Shown: positions 20,636 to 31,480, counted from the stretch's first letter. The stretch is DNA of 64,000 bases from Providencia alcalifaciens (GCF_915403165.1 NZ_OU659204.1:806001-870000); one strand, 5' to 3'. Program-made: numbers and translations. Notes: a model not told the origin generated them from the sequence alone.

Positions 20636-20683
20636 GCCAACCAGGAAACTCTAACCAACCAGGAAACTCTAACCATGGTTGGC
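20636..20683. terminator. fadM/queC convergent hairpin with internal 18-bp duplication
   Basis: GCCAACC at 20636-20642 pairs with GGTTGGC at 20677-20683, and a T-run follows on the plus strand. The loop is made of a perfect tandem 18-bp repeat (20637-20654 and 20655-20672). It lies between the converging ends of fadM and queC and may serve both. Confidence 0.65.
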
Positions 20684-20691
20684 TTTTAGAA

Positions 20692-21393
20692 TTACTTCGT
20701 TGCGTTGAGTTTTTTGAGTAATGAATCCATAACGGCTTGTTTATTATTGAGATAATAATTCAAGCCTTTGCTGCGTAAATGGCAGGCGGCGCATTCGGAA
20801 CAGCCATCACCTGGAATACCATTGTAGCAAGTGAGAGTTTGAGTGCGGATAGTCTCAAGGTGCCCAAAGTAATCAGCAAGAGCCCAGGTTTGCGCTTTGT
20901 CTAACCACATAAGAGGTGTTTCGAAACGAACGTCTTTTGCTAGGCCTAGACTAACTGCATGATTGAGTGCTTTGACAAACTCATCGCGGCAATCAGGGTA
21001 ACCTGAAAAGTCGGTTTCACAGACCCCAGTGATCACAGCTTCGGCCTGTACTTGGTATGCATAGATAGCGGCGAGTGTTAGGAATAGAATATTACGTCCG
21101 GGTACAAAAGTACTTGGTAACCCGCTGGCTTCGCTCTCTTCATAGTCTGGAACTGGGATGTTATCACGGGTTAAGCTACTAACTGCTAGCTCATTGAGCA
21201 GGGTGACGTCGAGAACTTTATGCGCTTTTGCACCTAATTGTAAGCTGAGCTTTTGTGCAATGTCGATTTCTAAGCGGTGGCGCTGACCATAATCAAAGGT
21301 GACACAATGAACCTCATCATAATGTTTGAGTGCTTGAATTAGACAGGTTGTTGAGTCTTGTCCTCCGCTGAAGACAACAACAGCACGTTTCAT
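20692..21393 (-). CDS. queC: 7-cyano-7-deazaguanine (preQ0) synthase QueC
   Basis: ATP-dependent enzyme converting 7-carboxy-7-deazaguanine to preQ0 in queuosine biosynthesis. It has 233 residues (E. coli 231). The N-terminal PP-loop SGGQDSTT is at residues 9-16, and four zinc-ligating cysteines lie near residues 190-206 ([17 protein letters not shown]). The C-terminal run KKLNATK ends close to the convergent hairpin. In E. coli, ybaE and cof lie between queC and decR; here decR follows directly in divergent orientation. Confidence 0.97.
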   Translation of the reverse strand: MKRAVVVFSGGQDSTTCLIQALKHYDEVHCVTFDYGQRHRLEIDIAQKLSLQLGAKAHKVLDVTLLNELAVSSLTRDNIPVPDYEESEASGLPSTFVPGRNILFLTLAAIYAYQVQAEAVITGVCETDFSGYPDCRDEFVKALNHAVSLGLAKDVRFETPLMWLDKAQTWALADYFGHLETIRTQTLTCYNGIPGDGCSECAACHLRSKGLNYYLNNKQAVMDSLLKKLNATK

Positions 21394-21622
21394 GAGTTTC
21401 TCCTAAGATTAAATAATGAGGATATTAATTCAGCTCTATGTTAACGAGCAAAGAGGGGAATGAACAGTCTGTTTTTGTACCTTCAACCTCTAAACTAAGC
21501 AATTTATGCTATGTTTCGGTTATTTATGCAAAATTATTCTACAATACTAGCAATTTATAACAGCTTTATTATTTCATCATGATAGACTTTTGCTGATAAC
21601 AGGATTCGCTCAGGGGCTAAAC

Positions 21623-22084
21623 ATGCTGGATAAAATAGATAAAAAACTACTTTGCTTATTACAAAATGACAGCAGCCTATCATTAAACTCATTAGCAGAA
21701 GCGGTTAACTTAACCTCGACACCATGCTGGAAGCGACTCAAGAGGTTAGAAGACGAAGGATATATTCGAGGACGAGTCACTCTATTAGATAGCGAAAAAC
21801 TGGGATTGGGACTGACGGTAATTGTCATGATTAAAACCCAACAACATAATAGCGAATGGTATGCGCAATTTGTCTCATTTGTAGAAAAACTACCTGAGGT
21901 TTTAGTGTTTTATCGTATGGCCGGTGAGTATGACTATCTGATGCAAGTCGAAGTTCATGATATGAAATCTTATGATCTATTTTACAAAAAATTGGTCAAT
22001 GGTGTTCATGGATTAATTGATGTAACCTCCAGTTTTGCAATGGAAAAAATAAAATATACAACCGTGTTGCCAATCCCTGATTAA
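21623..22084 (+). CDS. decR: Lrp/AsnC-family regulator DecR (YbaO)
   Basis: 153-residue Lrp/AsnC-type regulator: N-terminal winged HTH ([30 protein letters not shown], positions about 18-47) and C-terminal RAM/ASNC effector domain. The sequence is very close to E. coli DecR, which activates cysteine detoxification (the cyuPA operon) in response to cysteine. Start set at 21623 ([10 protein letters not shown]), matching E. coli and preceded by AGGGG; an upstream in-frame codon at 21590 adds eleven unsupported residues. No cyuPA genes are in the window. Confidence 0.92.
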   Translation: MLDKIDKKLLCLLQNDSSLSLNSLAEAVNLTSTPCWKRLKRLEDEGYIRGRVTLLDSEKLGLGLTVIVMIKTQQHNSEWYAQFVSFVEKLPEVLVFYRMAGEYDYLMQVEVHDMKSYDLFYKKLVNGVHGLIDVTSSFAMEKIKYTTVLPIPD

Positions 22085-22168
22085 CCAACAAGTCATATAT
22101 TAGCGGAAGAGCGCAAAGTTCCTAATAATAAAGCAAGCAGTCACTAACATCATTCAAGGCAGTAATAC

Positions 22169-23914
22169 GTGCGATTATTTTCACAGTTACGTTGGTATTT
22201 TATAAGCGAATGGCGTCGCTATGCTGGCGCTATTTGTTTTCTTGTGGTCATTGCTATTTTACAAATGATCCCACCACGCTTTGTTGGTGTGATAGTGGAT
22301 GGTATTAGCAAAGGATCGATGACTAATCAACAACTTGTGACGTACGTATTATCCATGCTAGGAATTGCTTTAATCGTTTATGGGTTACGCTACGTTTGGC
22401 GTTTATGGCTATTTGGTGCTTCCTATAAATTGGCGGTTCGATTAAGACAACAAGTTTATCAGCAGCTTAGCTTACAAAATCAGCCATTTTATTTGAAATA
22501 TCGCACGGGCGATCTCATCGCACGTACCACGAATGATGTGGATCGTGTGGTATTTGCCGCAGGCGAAGGCGTCTTAACTCTCGTGGACTCCTTGGTGATG
22601 GGATGTGCCGTCTTGATCATGATGAGCATCGAAATAAGTTGGCAGCTAACACTCCTTGCATTGATCCCTATGCCCATTATGGCATTGGTCATTAAGCGTT
22701 ATGGCGATCAGCTTCATCACCGTTTTAAACATGCTCAAGGTGCTTTTTCATCGTTAAATAACCACGCTCAAGAGAGCTTAACCAGTATCAGAATGATCAA
22801 AGCATTTGGTCTTGAAGCTCATCAATCCAATCAATTTGAGCAAGTTGCTACCGAAGCTGGACGCAGGAATATGCATGTAGCAAAGATTGATGCTCGCTTT
22901 GATCCAACCATTTTTATGGCGATTGGAATGGCAAATTTGTTAGCCATCGCGGGTGGAAGCTGGATGGTGTTGAATGACACATTAACTCTCGGGGAGCTCA
23001 CCAGCTTTGTCATGTATTTAGGGTTGATGATCTGGCCGATGCTTGCCCTTGCATGGATGTTTAACATAGTTGAACGAGGAAGTGCAGCATATAGCCGGAT
23101 TTTAAGCTTATTAGACGAGCCATTAGTGATTAAAGATGGTAACCAAAGTTTGCTTGCGGCAAAAGGCGAGTTAAACGTCAATATCCGAACATTTTCGTAC
23201 CCCGAAACCCAGCGCCATGCTTTGCATGATATCCAGTTCGACCTAAAACCAGGGGGCTTCCTTGGGGTATGTGGGCCAACGGGATCAGGGAAATCGACAT
23301 TGCTTACTGTGTTACAACGCCATTTTGATGTGAATGAAGGTGAGATTATTTATCAAAATAAATCACTGAAAGATATTCGACTCGATGAGTGGCGGGCAAG
23401 GTTATCAATAGTGAATCAATCTCCATTCCTATTTTCTGATTCGGTCGCAAACAATATCGCTCTTGGGAAGCCTAATGCAACAATGGAGCAAATAGAAGAA
23501 GCGGCTCGAGTTGCTTGTGTACATGAAGACATTTTACGTCTACCGGAAGGGTATCAAACCCAAGTGGGGGAGCGTGGTGTTATGCTCTCAGGGGGACAAA
23601 AACAGCGAATTTCCATTGCACGGGCGATTTTACAAAATGCTGAAATCCTTGTTTTGGATGATGCGCTATCCGCAGTTGATGGGCAGACTGAGCACACTAT
23701 TTTGCAGAATTTGAGTCGTTGGAGACAGGGGAGAACGTTAATCATCAGTGCCCATCGTCTATCAGCCTTAGTGGATGCCGATAATATTCTTGTACTATGT
23801 CATGGTGGAATAGTTGCCAAAGGTACTCATAAAGTACTCTCCCAGCAATCTGGTTGGTACAGCGATATGTATCATTATCAGCAAATTGAAGCTGCTTTGG
23901 ACGGCGATCTATGA
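22169..23914 (+). CDS. mdlA: Multidrug-like ABC transporter half-subunit MdlA
   Basis: 581-residue ABC exporter half-transporter with six N-terminal TM helices and a C-terminal nucleotide-binding domain. Walker A is GPTGSGKST and the signature is [10 protein letters not shown]. Walker B is [13 protein letters not shown], with Asp in place of the catalytic Glu, implying a degenerate ATP site in a heterodimer with MdlB. The start codon is GTG. The substrate is unknown. It overlaps mdlB by 4 bp (ATGA). Confidence 0.95.
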   Translation: MRLFSQLRWYFISEWRRYAGAICFLVVIAILQMIPPRFVGVIVDGISKGSMTNQQLVTYVLSMLGIALIVYGLRYVWRLWLFGASYKLAVRLRQQVYQQLSLQNQPFYLKYRTGDLIARTTNDVDRVVFAAGEGVLTLVDSLVMGCAVLIMMSIEISWQLTLLALIPMPIMALVIKRYGDQLHHRFKHAQGAFSSLNNHAQESLTSIRMIKAFGLEAHQSNQFEQVATEAGRRNMHVAKIDARFDPTIFMAIGMANLLAIAGGSWMVLNDTLTLGELTSFVMYLGLMIWPMLALAWMFNIVERGSAAYSRILSLLDEPLVIKDGNQSLLAAKGELNVNIRTFSYPETQRHALHDIQFDLKPGGFLGVCGPTGSGKSTLLTVLQRHFDVNEGEIIYQNKSLKDIRLDEWRARLSIVNQSPFLFSDSVANNIALGKPNATMEQIEEAARVACVHEDILRLPEGYQTQVGERGVMLSGGQKQRISIARAILQNAEILVLDDALSAVDGQTEHTILQNLSRWRQGRTLIISAHRLSALVDADNILVLCHGGIVAKGTHKVLSQQSGWYSDMYHYQQIEAALDGDL

Positions 23915-25689
23915 GCCAGAGAAAGCCGCTTTGGCCTGCATTAAAACGCTTATTATCTTACGGTAAACCTTACCGCGGTACCATGGGGGTAGCGATTGCC
24001 ATGCTATGGTTGGCTGCTGCTGCAGAAGTTAGTGGGCCCTTACTGATTAGCTACTTTATTGACAATATGGTGGCAAAAAAACAGATCATTATGCCGCTGA
24101 CCCTGTATATGGTGATTGGGTTTATTGCGCTGCAAATCATTGCTGCACTTCTTCATTACCATCAAAAAATTCTGTTTAATCAAGCCTCTGTTGGAGTGGT
24201 GCAAAATCTACGAACTGATGTGATGAATGCGGCTTTGCGCCAGCCATTAAGTGCTTTTGATAAGCAACCGGTGGGGCAGATTATTTCTCGTGTTACCAAC
24301 GATACTGAAGTGATCAAAGATCTGTTTGTTATGGTGGTACCAACGATCTTTCGCAGTTTGGCATTAATTTGTGCCATGTTAGTTGCCATGTTTTCTTTAG
24401 AGTGGCGAATGGCATCCATTGCGGTACTCATTTTCCCAGCAGTTCTGGTCGTAATGTTGGTTTATCAGCGGCTTAGTACGCCAATTGTGCGCCGTGTTAG
24501 GGCATACCTTGCAGATATTAATAATGGTTTCAATGAAGTCATTAATGGTATGACGGTTATCCAGCAATTTTTACAGCAAGCCAGATTTGGCAAAAAAATG
24601 TTGGAAGTAAATGAAAATCACTATTATTCAAGAATGAAAGCATTGAAATTAGATGGATTACTACTCAGGCCATTGCTGAGTTTGTTCTCTGCCTGTGTGC
24701 TATGTGGGCTATTGTTACTATTTGGATTTGATGGTACCAGTACTGTTGGTGTTGGGGTTCTGTATGTTTTCATTAACTATTTAGGCCGTTTAAACGAACC
24801 GTTAATTGAGCTGACATCTCAGCAGTCCATGTTGCAACAAGCGGTTGTATCCGGTGAACGTGTTTTTGAGTTGATGGATAGTCCACAACAAGGCTATGGC
24901 GAAAATGTTGCGCCATTACAGGGCGGGGCAATTGAGATCAAACACCTCTCTTTTGCTTATCGAGATGATAAAAAAGTCCTCGATGACATTAATTTATCTG
25001 TCCAAGAGCACCATTTCGTGGCACTTGTTGGGCACACGGGAAGTGGAAAAAGTACCATTGCAAACTTAATCATGGGGTATTACCCATGGCAGGAAGGGGA
25101 AATTTTGCTGGATGGACGGGATTTAAATTCACTTTCCCATCAAGTATTACGAAATGGTATTGCTATGGTGCAGCAGGATCCTGTGGTACTCGCGGCTTCA
25201 TTTTTTGATAACGTGGCACTAGGACGTGATGTTTCCCAAGAAAAAGTATGGGAAGTCCTTGAAACCGTACAATTAGCTCAGCATGTCCGTGAATTGCCAG
25301 ATGGATTGGATTCATTGTTAGGTGAGCAAGGAAACACTTTATCCGTTGGGCAACGACAGCTATTGGCAATGGCGCGAGTGCTTGTCATAACACCGAAAAT
25401 TCTGATATTGGATGAAGCGACCGCGAATATAGACTCCGGCACTGAGCAGGCAATTCAAAAGGCACTACGTGTTATTCGTCGAAACACTACGCTGGTGGTG
25501 ATAGCTCATCGCTTATCAACGATTGTCGATGCTGACCAAGTTGTTGTTCTTCATAGAGGAATGATCGTTGAACAAGGAAGTCATGCTGAACTTCTCCAGC
25601 AGGAAGGCCGCTATTATCAGATGTATCAATTACAACAAGTGGGTGAATCGTTGAACTCTCGTGATGAAGCGGCAGCATTATTAGTTTAG
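23911..25689 (+). CDS. mdlB: Multidrug-like ABC transporter half-subunit MdlB
   Basis: 592-residue partner of MdlA with the same TMD-NBD layout: Walker [10 protein letters not shown], a modified signature [13 protein letters not shown], and Walker [13 protein letters not shown] with the catalytic Glu. The pairing of a Glu-deficient MdlA with a Glu-containing MdlB is what heterodimeric exporters show. Translationally coupled to mdlA. In E. coli glnK-amtB follows; here it is absent. Confidence 0.95.
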   Translation: MSQRKPLWPALKRLLSYGKPYRGTMGVAIAMLWLAAAAEVSGPLLISYFIDNMVAKKQIIMPLTLYMVIGFIALQIIAALLHYHQKILFNQASVGVVQNLRTDVMNAALRQPLSAFDKQPVGQIISRVTNDTEVIKDLFVMVVPTIFRSLALICAMLVAMFSLEWRMASIAVLIFPAVLVVMLVYQRLSTPIVRRVRAYLADINNGFNEVINGMTVIQQFLQQARFGKKMLEVNENHYYSRMKALKLDGLLLRPLLSLFSACVLCGLLLLFGFDGTSTVGVGVLYVFINYLGRLNEPLIELTSQQSMLQQAVVSGERVFELMDSPQQGYGENVAPLQGGAIEIKHLSFAYRDDKKVLDDINLSVQEHHFVALVGHTGSGKSTIANLIMGYYPWQEGEILLDGRDLNSLSHQVLRNGIAMVQQDPVVLAASFFDNVALGRDVSQEKVWEVLETVQLAQHVRELPDGLDSLLGEQGNTLSVGQRQLLAMARVLVITPKILILDEATANIDSGTEQAIQKALRVIRRNTTLVVIAHRLSTIVDADQVVVLHRGMIVEQGSHAELLQQEGRYYQMYQLQQVGESLNSRDEAAALLV

Positions 25690-25747
25690 TTAGTGCTTAC
25701 TGACATACTTTATATTGAATTGACGAATTGATTAAGTTACTACGCAA

Positions 25748-25794
25748 GAAAAAGCCTCACAGTTAGGGATCCCTATAAAGTTGAGGCTTTTCTT
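25748..25794. terminator. Bidirectional terminator between mdlB and tesB
   Basis: AAAAAGCCTCA/TGAGGCTTTT stem with A-run before and T-run after, so it can serve both convergent genes. Confidence 0.85.
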
Positions 25795-25846
25795 ATTTTA
25801 AAGTAAGTAAAGACTTACTTTTTTCGGGCTGATATAAATCGGGAAA

Positions 25847-26713
25847 TTATCGAGGCTTTCTCTTGCGAATGACCCCTTCTTGTACCGTTGTTGCCACTAA
25901 ATCCCCTTGCTGATTATAAATTTGCCCTTTAACAAACCCACGCCCGCCAGAAGCAGAAGGGCTTTCAATGGCATAAAGTAACCATTCATCTAGGCGATAG
26001 GGACGATGAAACCACATTGAATGGTCAATCGTTGCGACTTGTAAATCGCGTTCCATGAACCCACGTCCATGAGGCTGTAAGGCTGCGGGAAGGAAATTGT
26101 AATCGGATGCGTAACCTAACAAGTAGTCATGTAACTCTGGTGTGTTGGGAAGCTCTCCTTTCGCCTTAAACCAAATATAGCGAAATGGTTCTTGAGGTGC
26201 ACTATCAAACGGGCTATAGAACTGAATCGGGCGAAACTCGAAAGGATTAGGGCGCAGGGCATATTTTTTGACAGCATCAGGGAGTTGGTCTGCGAAGCGT
26301 TGAATGATTTCATCCTGTGAAATTAGTTGCTCTGGCGCGGGGACATCGGGCATTAAATTTTGATGATTAAATCCGTCTTCTTGTTCTTGAAATGAGGCAG
26401 TCATAAAGAAGATCGGTTTACCATTTTGAATAGCGCTAATACGACGTGTACTAAAGCTGCCACCATCACGTAAAATTTCTACATCGTAGACAATCGGTTT
26501 TTGGCTGTCTCCTGGACGCAGAAAATAGCTATGAAATGAAGTTATGATGCGATCTTCGGGTGTGGTTTGTTTCGCTGCATACATGGCTTGCCCAACAACC
26601 TGTCCACCAAAAACTTGTGGTAAACCAAGATCTTCACTTTGCCCCCGAAAAATACCTTCTTCAATTTTTTCGAGTTTTATTAGGTTAATTAAGTTTTGTA
26701 ATTCAGTGCTCAT
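25847..26713 (-). CDS. tesB: Acyl-CoA thioesterase II
   Basis: 288-residue double hot-dog thioesterase (E. coli TesB 286) that hydrolyses medium- and long-chain acyl-CoAs. Typical stretches: [17 protein letters not shown] near residue 35, [11 protein letters not shown] near residue 60, and the C-terminal hot-dog with [14 protein letters not shown]. The catalytic Asp (in [12 protein letters not shown]) is retained. Monocistronic. The sequence ends RKRKPR, beside the mdlB convergent terminator. Confidence 0.96.
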   Translation of the reverse strand: MSTELQNLINLIKLEKIEEGIFRGQSEDLGLPQVFGGQVVGQAMYAAKQTTPEDRIITSFHSYFLRPGDSQKPIVYDVEILRDGGSFSTRRISAIQNGKPIFFMTASFQEQEDGFNHQNLMPDVPAPEQLISQDEIIQRFADQLPDAVKKYALRPNPFEFRPIQFYSPFDSAPQEPFRYIWFKAKGELPNTPELHDYLLGYASDYNFLPAALQPHGRGFMERDLQVATIDHSMWFHRPYRLDEWLLYAIESPSASGGRGFVKGQIYNQQGDLVATTVQEGVIRKRKPR

Positions 26714-26951
26714 AGTTACCTTGAAGATGGTTAAAAAATATCAGATGCAGCTATTTTCCCATTAATCCACCGAAATAGGTAGGCAGTTTGTGTACGGATT
26801 AATTGACAATCATTTTTGGTTACAATTTGAAATATAATTTCATTATTTAATTTGTATTAGATATAATTTTCTAAGTTTAGATAAACGCTAATATATCAAG
26901 ATTAATCATATTAAAATGTCTAATTAAATCAAAATATTACAGGTAATTATA

Positions 26952-27410
26952 ATGACATTCTATCGTTACATGATTAGTTCGTTGATACTTATTTTCTTAG
27001 TAGGGTGTGAAGGGAATAACGCCAATCCCCCTGAAAAAAGGGTAAAAGGGAAAAGTAGTCGCGAAAATCAGCAGGTAGACATTGGTACGATCAGCGGAAA
27101 TATCCTTATTGCTAAAAATAAAGGATTATCTGAAAACGTGGATATTACGGTCACTATGGTAGATAACTCATTTGTTGAGTTGCCAGCGCTGATATTATCT
27201 CAAAAGCACTATACTAACTTGAACAATCAAGTGACGCTTCCGTATCAGCTGACTTACCACAAAAATGAAATAAGAAACCAAGCTAAAATCACGGTTAGTG
27301 CGACGTTACACGCTGATGGAAAATTAGTCTATATTACAGAATCGTCGACGGAAGTGATCAACAATGGTATGGTTGAAAATATTGATTTACTTCTGGTTCC
27401 TGCTAACTAG
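26952..27410 (+). CDS. ybaY: YbaY-family lipoprotein
   Basis: 152 residues with a type II signal peptide (lipobox FLVGC, Cys19), followed by a low-complexity linker. A YbaY/YscW-type beta-sandwich domain (about residues 48-150: ISGNILIAKNKGLSENVDI onward) completes it. Members are small periplasmic lipoproteins; YbaY has been linked to glycerol and osmotic response in E. coli but its function is unknown. Placement between tesB and ffs agrees with E. coli. Confidence 0.85.
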   Translation: MTFYRYMISSLILIFLVGCEGNNANPPEKRVKGKSSRENQQVDIGTISGNILIAKNKGLSENVDITVTMVDNSFVELPALILSQKHYTNLNNQVTLPYQLTYHKNEIRNQAKITVSATLHADGKLVYITESSTEVINNGMVENIDLLLVPAN

Positions 27411-27526
27411 CGGTAGCTTCTTATTAATAATTATTAATTCCTACCAATATTTGTTGTTCATACCAAACTGTATTAAATAGCCCTTCAGATTTTTGTGTAA
27501 TAAAACAGCACTTGATCGCCACTTTC

Positions 27527-27555
27527 TTGCTATTTAACTATCTATCAAGCATAAT
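27527..27555 (+). promoter_or_regulatory. Promoter of the 4.5S RNA gene
   Basis: -35 TTGCTA (27527-27532), 17-bp spacer, -10 CATAAT (27550-27555). The predicted start about 21 nt before the mature RNA fits the known 5' leader removed by RNase P. Confidence 0.7.
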
Positions 27556-27582
27556 GACCGTGCTTTGAAAGAAGCAATCAAT

Positions 27583-27696
27583 GGGGGCTCTGTTGGTTCT
27601 CCCGCAACGCTAACTTGTTAACTAGGTCAGGTCCGGAAGGAAGCAGCCATAGCAGGGGTCGTGTGTGCCGGGATGTCGCTGGCAGGGCTCCCACCC
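27583..27696 (+). ncRNA. ffs: 4.5S RNA, signal recognition particle RNA
   Basis: 114 nt, beginning GGGGGCTCTGTTGG and ending CTCCCACCC, the same length as E. coli 4.5S RNA. The universally conserved Ffh-binding apex GTCAGGTCCGGAAGGAAGCA is intact. It forms the SRP with Ffh and targets nascent membrane proteins to FtsY/SecYEG. Confidence 0.98.
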
Positions 27697-28059
27697 AATA
27701 TTAAGTTCCCCCCTTTAATCTTCATATCCTCGTTTTTATCAATCAAACGTTCAGTAACAATAGCCATTGTTCTTTAGCTATGCATTCTTGTTATTATCGC
27801 GCTTAGTTTAATATATTTTAATAATAAGAAATTGATTACTATTCTTAATTGGTATTTACAATGGTTAAATTGATATCAAAATAGCGATTATCGCATGAAA
27901 TGTTAAATTAATTGGGATTAGGGAAAAATGAAAATAAAAGGATATAGAGAGTCTGTCAGTATTCGGTGAATACTAACTAAGATAAATAAGGAATTTTCAT
28001 TGAGCCGATAAAGTATTACCGGCTATAACCATTCACTATCTATGCGCGTAAATAAGTAT
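27697..28059. other. Non-coding stretch between ffs and hha
   Basis: 363 bp, AT-rich. The only structure I see is a weak AGCCG/CGGCT hairpin at about 28000-28023 that could end the tomB-hha transcript on the minus strand. No gene is supported. Confidence 0.4.
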
Positions 28060-28263
28060 TTATCTAACAAACTTCCAAACAGATGCTGGGATTTTATCGT
28101 AAAGTTTATTCATAGTGAGTTCGGCAAGACGATGATCAGCTGCAGAGTAAAATAACTCTAATTCATCATCAGATAACTCATACTTATTTTTCTCAATGAC
28201 GCGCTCAAGTGTTTCAATAGTGGTGCATTTTCTTAAACGCATCAGATAATCGGATTTGGTCAT
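28060..28263 (-). CDS. hha: Haemolysin-expression modulating protein Hha
   Basis: 67-residue Hha/YmoA family protein ([25 protein letters not shown]...). It has no DNA-binding domain of its own; it binds H-NS and tunes silencing of AT-rich horizontally acquired genes, and in the TomB-Hha pair acts as the toxin. It follows tomB by 72 bp, the standard order. In this window, the AT-rich adhesin and fimbrial regions are plausible H-NS/Hha targets (inference). Confidence 0.96.
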   Translation of the reverse strand: MTKSDYLMRLRKCTTIETLERVIEKNKYELSDDELELFYSAADHRLAELTMNKLYDKIPASVWKFVR

Positions 28264-28335
28264 AACGCCCTTTCTTTATGTGTCGATAACCTAAAATGTA
28301 CTATGTGATAGTGAAATTAAAGGTAAATGGTGATT

Positions 28336-28704
28336 CTATGTCTTACTTGTCAGGCATTTTAGATCATCATCGAGCACGGCGACAAGATTTTGATTCATAC
28401 TTTCCCAGTCAATGATTTCGTTGAAAGTAATTACTGGGCTGCCAAATAAATTATATGTCTCGTCAAGATACTCTTCAACAAGAGAAATAACGAGATTTTC
28501 TTTTGGATACTTGATTTTGAATCGCCAGACAAAAGCTGCAATATGCTCAACGAGCTCATTGAGGCTGATGCTTTGTGCCGAACTAAGATCATTTATCCAA
28601 TGGGTGTTTGTTTTTTGTAAACTTGATATTGCGTCTCTATTCAAACTGTTACACAGATATTTTAATTCGGCTATATCATGTTTCTTGGGTGAGTATTCAT
28701 CCAT
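28336..28704 (-). CDS. tomB: Hha toxicity modulator TomB
   Basis: 122 residues, close to E. coli TomB (124), starting MDEYSPKKHDIAELKYLC. TomB neutralises Hha and affects biofilm formation. Start at 28704 is chosen because a near-perfect Shine-Dalgarno (GGAGGTGATT) lies directly upstream; the in-frame codon at 28716 is inside that region. In E. coli acrAB lies upstream; here it is absent and about 480 bp of AT-rich DNA precedes tomB. Confidence 0.95.
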   Translation of the reverse strand: MDEYSPKKHDIAELKYLCNSLNRDAISSLQKTNTHWINDLSSAQSISLNELVEHIAAFVWRFKIKYPKENLVISLVEEYLDETYNLFGSPVITFNEIIDWESMNQNLVAVLDDDLKCLTSKT

Positions 28705-29183
28705 AATCACCTCCATGGGCGAATCTGACTTTTACTTTGTGTATTTTTGTATCAAAAATAATGTCATATCAACTAAATATAAGCATCTGTTTTCAATATA
28801 AACAAACATAGTTAGTATATTGATAAATATAAGATTATCACTAATTGAGAGAGTTTTTAGATTGTCACTAATATAAAAGTAATGTTCAAATATAAACTGA
28901 TTGCTCAGATTGCTTTCGCCACATCAATAATAATAGCACTTTTATTTCATAAGTCACCACCCAATAATGACTTTTTTAAGGTGGGAACCGTAAGGGGGAC
29001 TAGGAAAAATCGGGCTAATATTTTTTCTATCACACTCTAATGAAGAATGTAAATGGTATTGTGCGGTTTCGGCAATTAAGTGTATTTAGATGATATGTTA
29101 CAACTCAAATTGTGATCGAGATTGATATCGGGATTAAGCCTAATTAAATAGTTTATTTCTAATCATTGAGTTTTATTTAATAT
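28705..29183. promoter_or_regulatory. AT-rich region upstream of tomB
   Basis: About 480 bp without a gene, expected to carry the tomB-hha promoter. Two copies of AGATTRTCACTAAT (28832-28845 and 28859-28872, 27 bp apart) may be regulator sites. No coding remnant is recognisable. Confidence 0.35.
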
Positions 29184-29219
29184 AAAATCCCCTAAGGTTT
29201 AACCTTTGTGGGGATTTTT
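29184..29219 (-). terminator. Terminator of mltD
   Basis: AAAATCCCC/GGGGATTTT stem with an inner AAGGTT/AACCTT pair, T-rich on both sides, 13 bp from the mltD stop. Confidence 0.88.
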
Positions 29220-29231
29220 GAAATATTTAAT

Positions 29232-30611
29232 TTAAAGATATAAATTCAATGTAACACCTGGCTTTAAATCTGCCATTTTAACCCCTGAGTTCCAATTCAT
29301 CAGGTCGTTAAGTTTAATTCCATGGCGCTTAGCAATACTGTAATAAGTATCGCCTTTTCTGACTTTGTAGGTTCCACCTTTACGGTTATTGCTGGTCGGT
29401 GTTGTGCCTGAAATTTTTAATGTTTGTCCTGGAACGATGTTAGCTTTAGCTGTTTTTAACCCATTTAGTTGTTGGATATTCTTGGCAGTTGTATTGAATT
29501 TTTTAGCAATACTTGCGATAGATTCACCTTTGCGAACTTTATAACTAAAGGTTTTAGCTTGCTTTGAATTCGCTTTTGCTGTCTGAATGTTACTGGCTGC
29601 TGCTTGCGCATAACGATTTTGTGCTACCGCGTTGCGAATATCATTTAATACGTCTTGATCCGTCAGTGAAACTTTTAACTGCTCAGCTTTTGCAGTTGGC
29701 AACATAATATAATGCGGGCCATTTGGCGACGTAACGCCTCGGGTATAACCCGAATTATAGGTTTTAATGGATTCTTCTGTTAAACCTGTCAATTCAGCAG
29801 CTTGAGTCAATGTAATTTGTTGCCCCACATCAACTTGTGTTAACCCTCTATTCTTATTACTGTTCGGTAATCTGACTTGATAGCGTTCTGGTTGTCTTAA
29901 CACTTGGCTAAGCGCAAGGATCTTTGGAACATATTGTTTGGTTTCTTTAGGTAATTGAAGAGACCAAAAATCTGTTGGTAAGCCAGCTGCTTCATTCTTT
30001 TTAATCGCGTTTTGTACGCAGCCTTCACCGCAGTTATAAGCAGCAAGTGTGAGCTCCCAATCGTGGCCGAACATAATATTCAGATTTTCAAGGAGATCTA
30101 AAGCTGCTTTTGTGGATGTCACAACATCACGTCGCTCATCAACCCATTGTGTCTGTTTTAACCCATATGAACGTGCAGTAATGGGAACAATTTGCCAAAG
30201 ACCCGCCGCTTGCGCAGGGGAAGTGGCTTTAGGATTATATGAACTTTCAATAACAGGAATTAAGGCTAATTCCATTGGTAAGTTACGATCATTGATTTCA
30301 TCTACAATTAAGTACATGTAAGGCTCTGCTCTTACTGCCACATCATAGATAAAACTTTGTTTATTGGAGTAACTATTGGCCATTTCCCGAATTGTTGCGT
30401 TTTCGGGGATATCCATCTTCAGTTCACCACTAATATAACCCCAAAGGTCATGATCGACTTTGGAAACCTGTCTACTTGCTGCCTGGTTATGGGATGCAAC
30501 AGTGTCAATTGAGTGGTTGGCTGAAGATTTTGGTTGCTTAACGGTGACTTTGGAAGTGCCTTGACAGCCCGCAAGCAAAACAATGGCGATGAGGGTCGCG
30601 ATTATCTTCAT
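29232..30611 (-). CDS. mltD: Membrane-bound lytic murein transglycosylase D
   Basis: 459-residue outer-membrane lipoprotein that cleaves the glycan strands of peptidoglycan. Lipobox LLAGC with Cys16. The lytic transglycosylase domain (about 100-230) has the catalytic Glu in IESSYNPKATSPAQAAGLWQ (Glu122). Two C-terminal LysM domains (about 350-397 and 410-458) bind peptidoglycan; both carry the Y-V-R-K-G-(E/D) start. Standalone transcription unit beside gloB. Confidence 0.96.
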   Translation of the reverse strand: MKIIATLIAIVLLAGCQGTSKVTVKQPKSSANHSIDTVASHNQAASRQVSKVDHDLWGYISGELKMDIPENATIREMANSYSNKQSFIYDVAVRAEPYMYLIVDEINDRNLPMELALIPVIESSYNPKATSPAQAAGLWQIVPITARSYGLKQTQWVDERRDVVTSTKAALDLLENLNIMFGHDWELTLAAYNCGEGCVQNAIKKNEAAGLPTDFWSLQLPKETKQYVPKILALSQVLRQPERYQVRLPNSNKNRGLTQVDVGQQITLTQAAELTGLTEESIKTYNSGYTRGVTSPNGPHYIMLPTAKAEQLKVSLTDQDVLNDIRNAVAQNRYAQAAASNIQTAKANSKQAKTFSYKVRKGESIASIAKKFNTTAKNIQQLNGLKTAKANIVPGQTLKISGTTPTSNNRKGGTYKVRKGDTYYSIAKRHGIKLNDLMNWNSGVKMADLKPGVTLNLYL

Positions 30612-30693
30612 TAGCTCTGTTTTTCTTTGTTTTTAATGTTTAAAAGTTGACCAGATAATACTGGCTTTAGCTGTTATTGACAATAATTATACA

Positions 30694-31446
30694 TCAATAT
30701 TCATCTTTTAATTGGCGTAATAATGTAAAAACTGCTCGTAATGATGGATTTGTCATATTAATGTTCAGTTTTTGTTGCAATTCAGGGTTGTCGCACTGTA
30801 AAAAAATGTTGATATTTTTCTCAGTTTTCAATGTGCTAGGTACTGTTGCTTGCTGATTATTGCGCAAAGTTCTTACTTTTTCAGAATAATTCGTAATTGT
30901 CTCATTTTCAGGCCAAATATGATGAGCAAATTGTAAATTAGACTGCGTATATTCATGTGCACAGCAGACGAGAGTATCATCAGGAAGTGCTGCGATTTTT
31001 TGAATCGATTGATACATTTGAGCGGGAGTGCCCTCGAAGATCCGTCCACAACCGGCTGAAAATAATGTATCACCGCAAAATAGGTAAGGGGCTTGGTAAA
31101 AACCGATATGCCCAAGCGTGTGACCTGGGAGACCAATGACTTGAAAATTGAAGTCACCAATGGTGACGGAATCTCCATCACACACCAACTCTGTAGCCCC
31201 TTTAACTAAGGTTTCTTGGGGGCCAAATACAGGGATTTTTGGATATTGAGCAATAATTTCTTTTACACCCTGAGTATGGTCGTTATGATGATGGGTGAGT
31301 AAAATTGCAACAGGGGTCAATTGGTTAGCCGTTAATATTGAGAGAACCGGCTCTGACTCAGCAGGGTCAACGATGATACACTGATGGCTGTTTGCTAGTA
31401 GCCAAATGTAATTATCATTTAACACTGGTACTCGAATTAACTCCAT
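30694..31446 (-). CDS. gloB: Hydroxyacylglutathione hydrolase (glyoxalase II)
   Basis: Second enzyme of the glyoxalase pathway: hydrolyses S-lactoylglutathione to D-lactate and glutathione. It has 250 residues of the metallo-beta-lactamase fold with the di-zinc motif THHHNDHTQG at residues 51-60, plus LPGHTLGHIGF and CGDTLFSAGCGR. Start at the ATG 31446 (MELIRVP) with GAGGTTGATT directly upstream; a TTG two codons earlier is unlikely. Divergent from yafS, 34 bp apart, as in E. coli. Confidence 0.97.
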   Translation of the reverse strand: MELIRVPVLNDNYIWLLANSHQCIIVDPAESEPVLSILTANQLTPVAILLTHHHNDHTQGVKEIIAQYPKIPVFGPQETLVKGATELVCDGDSVTIGDFNFQVIGLPGHTLGHIGFYQAPYLFCGDTLFSAGCGRIFEGTPAQMYQSIQKIAALPDDTLVCCAHEYTQSNLQFAHHIWPENETITNYSEKVRTLRNNQQATVPSTLKTEKNINIFLQCDNPELQQKLNINMTNPSLRAVFTLLRQLKDEY

Positions 31447-31480
31447 AATCAACCTCGATCTGATTTTTAAGGGGAATGTT

